Assembly: GCF_016545825.1 (NCBI RefSeq)
Contig: NC_052618.1
Coordinates: 58,706,561 to 58,770,560, forward strand
Origin: Eucalyptus grandis
Lineage: Eukaryota; Streptophyta; Magnoliopsida; Myrtales; Myrtaceae
Direction of reading: 5' to 3'
Length of the DNA stretch: 64,000 bases
Positions within the stretch are counted from its first letter, which is position 1, and each line of letters begins with the position of its first letter. A model generated the notes under the pieces. The model ran no database searches. It saw only the letters and a program-made list of their open reading frames with translations, and was not told the DNA's origin. A program made the translations under genes and the position numbers. Below are positions 57,744 through 64,000 of the stretch, one piece after another.

Positions 57744-60700
57744 ATGGGGAGAGGGAAGATTGAGATAAAGAGGATTGAGAATGCAAATAGCAGGCAAGTT
57801 ACATTCTCGAAAAGGCGTTCTGGGTTGCTCAAGAAGGCGCAGGAGCTCTCTATCCTCTGTGATGCTGAGGTTGCTGTCATAATCTTCTCGAATACTGGCA
57901 AGCTTTACGAGTTCTCCAGTTCTGGGTATGTGTTGCAAAGTTTTGATCTTTTCTGTCTCTCCGAATCGATTGAGTTGCATGTTTTGATCTGTTTTGCCTG
58001 ACCCTTTGTATGGACTTCCTTTTTGCTTTGTTTTTTGTTTTTGGGCTTTGCAACCTGAAGTGGTCGTCTGATGATATGCTGCTCGTGTGCCTTTGCTTGA
58101 AGCAGAGAGTGAATTTCTTTTTCCGAAAAATTGCATGTGTTAGATCATGTCTTCACTTAGCTCTGTTAGTCAAAAAGCTTTTTCATTCCATTTAACTAGA
58201 AAAATGTGATTTTGGTTGTTGCACATGTCCTTTGGTTGTTGCAGGTTCTCGTATTTTGCCAATCCAGTGGTAAATTTAGGAACTTTATAGCGGTAGTTTT
58301 CTGTGAGTTCTATTTCCTTTTAAATACCAGGGAGGGTTGTGAAAATTTGAGAGACTTTTTTGTATAAATTTTAGATCATATTTACCTGAATAGTCCTCTG
58401 TATTTCCAGGAGCTCTTGTGTCATATAGTTCCAGGAAGTTTTTGTTAAGGTTTCTAGAAATTGGCGGTAATGGACTTTTTTTGTTCATTCATCTTGCTGT
58501 GTTCCTTTGCCAGTTGATGTTAGAATGCTTTGAAAGGCCGTAGTAGAATTTGGTAATCATGTTCTCTTCTTGGCAGACTGGGATATTTTTCTAGGACTTT
58601 GCAGATGTTCTTCTCATGCTGAATGGATCTTTGCAATCGATGCTAAATTTTATCATTCTATCCCTTGCCAATTCAGATTTTGTAGACACTTGTATTCTCA
58701 AGTTTATTAAGAGTCTTCTTTCATGTTGTGCATACCCTGTTTCAATATAGAACAATTCAAGAGCTGTAAATGCTAAATTTTGTCGGCATTATAGGTATTT
58801 ATTCTCAAATTTTATTATTTAATCACTTTCCTTACCTCGAATGTGTCGCCCATTTTGTTTCTTGTGCTTTTCTGGGACTGACTTAAGCTTGGTCTTTCTC
58901 GTGGCATTGCAAATTAATTGTGAAAATCCAATAGGAATCCAAAAACTGAAATTTTGTAACAGCTTATTGGTGAGGTACTGACCTGACAGTCAGGAGTTCA
59001 AGGTCTAACTCCTCAACTTTGCGCCTCCCCATATCTCATTAAGTGTGGAGAGAGGGGTTGGCTCACACACCTTGCTAGTTTAATCAACCTGAGGACCTAT
59101 GTTGGTATGGTTTGCCAGAGAGAGGGTGTCTCATGCTTTGAATTTGAGACTTCAATGCACTTTTGTAGAATATAGATATAGAAAATGGAAGCCTGGGTAC
59201 AAAATAAAAATGCTCTGTTCTAGAAGTCACTCTGGAGATCTTTGCAGTGAGTATGACTTTATTGAACCCAAATGAACGTCGAAGCAATGTGATTTAGTTA
59301 GCATGTAATGATTGATTATTATATCTGAGTCACTTTGTTACCTGAAGTTAATGTATAGCTCTCTGTCAACTCATCCAATGTCACTAGCAGATTGGTTTCT
59401 CACTTTGAGGTTGGATTGTTTGCTTTTGATGTACTCCGACATTTTATGAATTCAAAATATCCTGTTATTTAAGTAGTTAGCCAGTGGAAGAGACCGTGTT
59501 TGTTATGAGTTTTCCACTTGCATCTTGTATTGCAGAATGAAACAGATACTATCAAGATACAACAGGTGTCAAGATTCTCCAGAGTCCACTGTTGTAGAGT
59601 ACAAGCCAGAGTCTATGGTATCATTCTCATCACTGCTCAACTTGGTTCACTTGCTGCTCTTTTTATTTGTTTTAAAGTCAAACAGGATCCATTGAATGCA
59701 TTATCTTTGGAAAGGGTTGCCAGATTATTACTATTATTTTTTTAAATAAGTGCCTTTTGCTTACGTTAATATGCTGGTCCCATGTTAAATTACTAGAGAT
59801 ATTTCCTCTAGTATCCCTCCCATTTAGACTGTACTCATATAATTAAATCTACTTTTCTGACTTAACATTTTTTCACCTGAAGAAAGAAGATGATAAGGTG
59901 GTAGACACCCTAAAAGATGAAATCGCAGAGCTGCAGATGAGACAACTGTGAGTGTTTTTTTTTTTCCTCCATTTTTTCTTGTCTGTTCCTTTCTTTAGTC
60001 AATACTTCACTGTTCATTTCTTGCAATTGATAGAAGGCTACTGGGCAAGGACTTGAATGGCCTGAGCATAAAGGAATTGCAGCACCTGGAACAGCAATTG
60101 AGTGGGGCCTTATCATCTGTCAAGGAGAAGAAGGTTTTCATAGAATCAATCTTCTTTTAGTCTTTCTTTTCCTTACAGTTGAAGCTCATTAGGAGAAGCA
60201 AATTTTAAACTGAATTCTGCATTCTGGGTTCTGGATTGCCTTTTCTTAGGTTGCCTTAACGTAATTTGTAATATTTCAGGAGCAATGGCTTCTGGAGCAG
60301 CTGGAGCGTTCAAGATTACAGGTATGCCAGATTTGATATAATTTTGTGAAAGACCATGGCTAATTCGGAATGAAAATCCCTAAAGTTGTGATTTGGTACT
60401 TATCATGGTATAGAGGGAAAAATTGAAAATTATACTTGATTCAATCAAGAAGCACAGAAACACTACAAACCTTTTCCATCTTTCGAACAATCTGATAAGG
60501 TGCTTTATGAGCAGAGTCTACTGTTGCTTCACGTATTTTCTTCACCCTCAGGGTTTGAGTTACTAATTGGTATCGATGCATGTAGCACACTTTTTTGTTG
60601 GCCACGTAGTTCTTACCTGCTAATAACTAGCTCGATCTCTTCTTTGCAGGAGCAGAGGGCTATGCTGGAGAATGAAACTCTGCGCAGACAGGCAAATATG

Positions 60701-61392
60701 CTCATCCCATCTTTTTTCGTCCCTATAATCCTCAGATAATCTGTCGTACTTGAGAATTGAGACTTCTCTTTTGGATTTCCTGCATACCATTGCAGGTCGA
60801 AGAGCTTAGAGGTTTTCTTCCATCTACCCATCAACTTGAATATAATCCAGAAAAAAGGAGGAAAGCCCTCAACAACTCTGGCTCTGGCAGTCCTGATAAG
60901 ACCTGCAATCGCACAGCTGAAAACGGAGATTCTGACACAACATTGTATCTAGGGTACGAAATCCCCCTATCATTGATTGAATAAGCCAAAATTAGTTAGT
61001 TTAGTATAATTTCAGTTTCATTTCTGTAGTTGACAAAAGAAAATGGTAAACCACTAAGGGAGTTTACTGAATAAAATGTTCAGTGTGGAATCATAAGGAG
61101 GGTTGGCAACATGAGACACAACCTGACCGACCCTAAACACAATATACTGAGAGAAATCCTTATGGCATAACACTGCATTTTTAATCCAAATATCGACAAG
61201 CTGACACTATTTTTTAGGTGCTTGATAGTTTAATTTGCTAGTGGTCGTTGTGGCTACATCTAGATGCTGATTTGTATTGAGCCTAAGCCTTCTCTTTGGC
61301 TGTTCAGGCTGCCATTTGATGTGTACCACAAACGGAGCATGTCTGACAAAGAGAACTACAACAGCAAAGGGAATCAAAAGGGCCTGCCGTGA
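57744..61392 (+). CDS. AGL15: AGL15-like MIKC MADS-box transcription factor
   Basis: Eight exons: 57744-57925, 59536-59617, 59883-59947, 60034-60133, 60280-60321, 60650-60691, 60796-60953, 61308-61392; 251 residues in frame. Exon sizes 182/82/65/100/42/42 are the classic MIKC pattern. MADS domain (1-60): [41 protein letters not shown] (part). A K domain coiled coil follows ([23 protein letters not shown], in part; [19 protein letters not shown]). The C-terminal DTTLYLGLP matches AGL15's DTTLQLGLP and contains an LxLxL (EAR-type) repression motif. AGL15 promotes the embryonic state and delays ageing and abscission. The intron after exon 6 starts with GC (60692-60693) instead of GT. AGL18 is less likely because the [19 protein letters not shown] stretch is AGL15-like. 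Intron 1 is 1.6 kb. Confidence 0.92.
58960..59030 (+). repeat. Possible tRNA-derived SINE head in AGL15 intron 1
   Basis: 'agcttattggtgagg' resembles a pol III box A and 'gagttcaaggtctaactc' a weak box B, about 35 bases apart, as in tRNA-derived SINEs. No cloverleaf, poly(A) or target duplication was found. Confidence 0.3.
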
Positions 61393-61929
61393 TATGCTTT
61401 TGGCATTGTTTTCCTTCATTCCCTAGGAACTATGGCTTCTTAGATTGGTGTCAACAGTTAATGAGATTGATGCATCTTTTTAGAAACTAGGAAAAAGTTA
61501 AGATCTCAGCTTTACTCCTCCCTCATTTATTAAAGGGAGACAGACAATTTCGCCTCAGGATAATCGGAAGGCTAAGCGTTTGCCAATCTGTTTTTCGAGA
61601 TGTGGCTTTGGGAATCGCAGATTGTTGGCTTACTTTTGGGGCCTGAATTTTAGTCGTTTATTAGCAAAATTTTCCTTCATTGGCTTGAGATTCTTTTTTA
61701 ATCATCAGTCGTGCCTGAAATCTGATGATAGAGTTTTGGCAAGTGGAAGATGAAATGGAACTTCGCTACCTCTGAACAGAATAAATAAATAAATAAATAA
61801 ATCGCGCTTCTTTCTGATGAAGAAAATACACTTGAGAACAATTCGATCGGAATTTACAAACAAATTATATGTACGACTGAGATCTAATAATGAACACAAA
61901 AGTATTGCGGTATGCCCTTTTCGGTCCCC
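61393..61929. other. Shared 3' region between convergent AGL15 and BPS1-like genes
   Basis: Holds both 3' untranslated regions, including an (AATA)n tract (61782-61801). Transcripts from the two strands may overlap here. No other gene is seen. Confidence 0.4.
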
Positions 61930-62874
61930 CTAATGCGTTCCTGGTCTTGAGCAATCGATCATTTGATTTCTGCTTGCCAAGACCTCACCGAAGAGAGCAT
62001 CCACCTCCTCCCTTAATCCATCCAACATCTTCTCTAATCCTTCCAATATCATCTTCAATTCCCCAACTTCATTACTGGTTTTCCCATCTTCCAATGCAGC
62101 AACAACGCAAGCCACCGAACCATTAATCTCCCGAACCTCTTTCAAGACACTACCTTTCTCCAGCAATTCTTCGTAAAATCCTGCTTCCAGACTGACCAAG
62201 GAAGAGCTGAGAACCTTGGTGGCCCCTGTTCTCATTTCGATGTATGGTTTTACATCTCCAGTGAAAGCAGAAATCAAAACCCCACAAACCCAAGATTCAA
62301 TACCCTTCATAACAATCAAAGCTTTCCGAACTAACAGGTCCTTCCCAGAACAAGCCCTTTCTTGGTCACCATCTTCTTTTGTTTCTTCCACTTTGAGATC
62401 CTTGGTAAAAGCTTCTTCTGGCTGAAGGGCCTTCAAACGCTGCAGGGCATGAGACGGTGAAGCATCAGCCAAGCTCAAAGCATGGGTGAGACAGACCCTG
62501 GCTTGGCCCAGATGAGAAATACTTGAGCTGATCAGATTCATGTGCTCCAGCACATTCAAGCTGTAACTCAGATAAGCCCCCGCAGTGCCAGCTTCCCACT
62601 TGCTCATGGGGTGGTCCAATCCCACCACCAGCTGCGAAAATGCCCTGTTCATGTGAGGCAAGAGCTCAAAGCATCGGCGAATCCAAGAGAAGGAGATGGG
62701 CTCCGACGCGGGTCTTGGATTCAAGAACAGGCTCTTGAAGCGGCTCGAAACATCGGACTCGAACGATTCTAAGGAGGAAAAGAGTTGGGTCTGAAGGTGG
62801 TCGGGCTGGTGGTGGAAAAAGTGATCTTCCATCTTGGAACGGAATTTGCCGAATCTTGCCAACACAAGAATCAT
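61930..62874 (-). CDS. BPS1-like protein (BYPASS1 family)
   Basis: Intronless gene of 314 residues from the ATG at 62874 (MILVLARFGKFRSKMED). Upstream in-frame codons begin only with a non-ATG codon, so this start is preferred. Recognisable blocks are a His-rich 'HFFHHQPDHL', 'SFSWIRRCFELLPHMNRAFSQLV', 'DHPMSKWEAG' and a long helical C-terminal half (GLEKMLDGLREEVDALFGEVL). It fits the plant BYPASS1-related family. Arabidopsis BPS1 limits production of a root-made signal that arrests shoot growth; its biochemical activity is unknown. This protein is closer to the shorter BPS1-like group than to BPS1 itself. No catalytic motif or membrane segment is certain. It lies tail to tail with the MADS-box gene, about 540 bp apart. 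Confidence 0.82.
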   Translation of the reverse strand: MILVLARFGKFRSKMEDHFFHHQPDHLQTQLFSSLESFESDVSSRFKSLFLNPRPASEPISFSWIRRCFELLPHMNRAFSQLVVGLDHPMSKWEAGTAGAYLSYSLNVLEHMNLISSSISHLGQARVCLTHALSLADASPSHALQRLKALQPEEAFTKDLKVEETKEDGDQERACSGKDLLVRKALIVMKGIESWVCGVLISAFTGDVKPYIEMRTGATKVLSSSLVSLEAGFYEELLEKGSVLKEVREINGSVACVVAALEDGKTSNEVGELKMILEGLEKMLDGLREEVDALFGEVLASRNQMIDCSRPGTH

Positions 62875-64000
62875 CCCTCTCTCGCTAATCTCAGGCTCAG
62901 GACACAACAGGAGGATGTAGAGGAAGGTTAGGTTTGACCGGCACGGTTTCTTTTACCATAAGGGTGCGTCTGGTAGATAAATATATAGAGAAGAGTTGAC
63001 GAGAGGCGTGTATGTCGTGTTTCTCGGAGGTTGCTTTTCAGCCTGGAAGACCAACAGGTTGGAAGGAAACACTGCTTTGACTTTTCCAGGAAACAAGGCC
63101 ACGGCTCCTTCCAGGGGACGATTAGCACCAGGTTTTTTAAGTGGCGAGTGGGGTATCTGGCGGCGGTCAAAGTCAAACGGTCTTATCCTTTCGTTTCGCT
63201 GGCGAGTCATCGCATCAAAGCGGAACCAAGCGGCGCATTTCTTGCGGCCATTATAGAAAGTGACAAAGGTAGGAACCGCTGAAAGCGTGTGTCGGCCAAT
63301 ACGCTTTGAACAACTCGTTTCACCTCCTGCCCAGGGACCGAAAAGAGCCCGCGTGCGTGAAGGCACAGGGGGCCTGATGGGGGGTCGTTCTCATGTTTCC
63401 TTTCTGCTGGTTTGAGGGCATTGCGGCATCTGTCATCCACAATAGATGCTTTAAGCGATAGAGTTGCAAAAAGATTTGAGTTTCGATTTCTTTTTGTTTT
63501 TCTCTTTTCAGTATGCATGACTAGAATACCAAATTGAGCTGAGCTGCTGGTTGTAAACGTGTGTGACTAGAACTCTACAAGGATTTGTGAGCTTAATAAA
63601 AGTATTTGATTCCATATGACCGGAATGAATTATAATCCTTTTATTGTACTTTATAATAATGCACGTGCTTAAACTTACTTGTCAGCTCGATCTATAGAGT
63701 ATGTGTTTTTAGCCCGAGACATTCATCGCGCTTTTGAATGTATCTTTTGTTTGTTCAAGTTCCATAATCTACTTTGCTTGGCTTATAGCTCGATTGCGAA
63801 TCCAAGATGACTTGATCATAATGTAACATGTACTTATTTCAATAGCTGAGATAAGTCACTAAGAAATGATTTGAAATTAAAATCTCGAATTCCTTTGCGC
63901 CACTTGCAGAATTCTTACTTTTTCACACGTCATAGGCTTGTTCACATGGAAAGTTCATTGGATACCCTGAAAGTTCTTATGTATCCCCCAAGAAAGCAGA
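62875..64000. other. BPS1-like upstream region
   Basis: The promoter and leader of the minus-strand BPS1-like gene lie at the left edge. Open frames at 62928-63518 on both strands are short, mutually overlapping and without a domain. Beyond 63500 the DNA is AT-rich with nothing recognised. Confidence 0.35.

Overview
The window is nuclear DNA of a flowering plant, most likely a woody eudicot. Genes have many introns with GT-AG borders, intergenic DNA is AT-rich, and the repeats are plant MITEs plus an L1-type LINE relic. The foldback repeat family resembles what I associate with Myrtaceae such as Eucalyptus, but I cannot prove the species. No bacterial operon, CRISPR array, rRNA or complete tRNA gene is visible.

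Eight protein-coding genes can be modelled. On the plus strand: pheophytinase (PPH, 6006-8780), a small GIY-YIG nuclease (9831-11626), a receptor-like cytoplasmic kinase (14571-16064), a METTL13/EEF1AKMT4-type methyltransferase (45882-49734) and an AGL15-like MIKC MADS-box factor (57744-61392). On the minus strand: the COPII coat protein SEC31 (34174-19793), a glyoxalase-I/VOC protein (43779-43096) and a BPS1-like protein (62874-61930). I placed splice sites by eye. Apart from PPH, every model keeps reading frame across all junctions; SEC31 has 22 exons and 1126 codons. PPH alone carries an apparent one-base frameshift in exon 1.

The genes do not form one pathway. PPH (chlorophyll breakdown) and AGL15 (embryo and ageing control) are adjacent loci in Arabidopsis (AT5G13800 and AT5G13790), so their linkage here looks like a remnant of old gene order.

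The spaces between genes are full of small mobile elements. The first 5 kb holds foldback elements amplified in tandem together with host spacer. A clean hAT-like element with an 8-bp target duplication lies at 17.6-18.3 kb. At 35.5-38.1 kb a ~95-bp satellite is broken by three elements, two of which entered at the same base of the repeat unit. From 50.5 to 57.3 kb the region upstream of AGL15 is duplicated; the distal copy is swollen by insertions and the two copies are separated by the LINE relic. Two introns contain almost bodiless LINE-type insertions: a poly(A) tract plus 7-9 bases between long target duplications. Several unrelated MITE families share a design of AT-rich inverted ends around a GC-rich, internally repetitive core.
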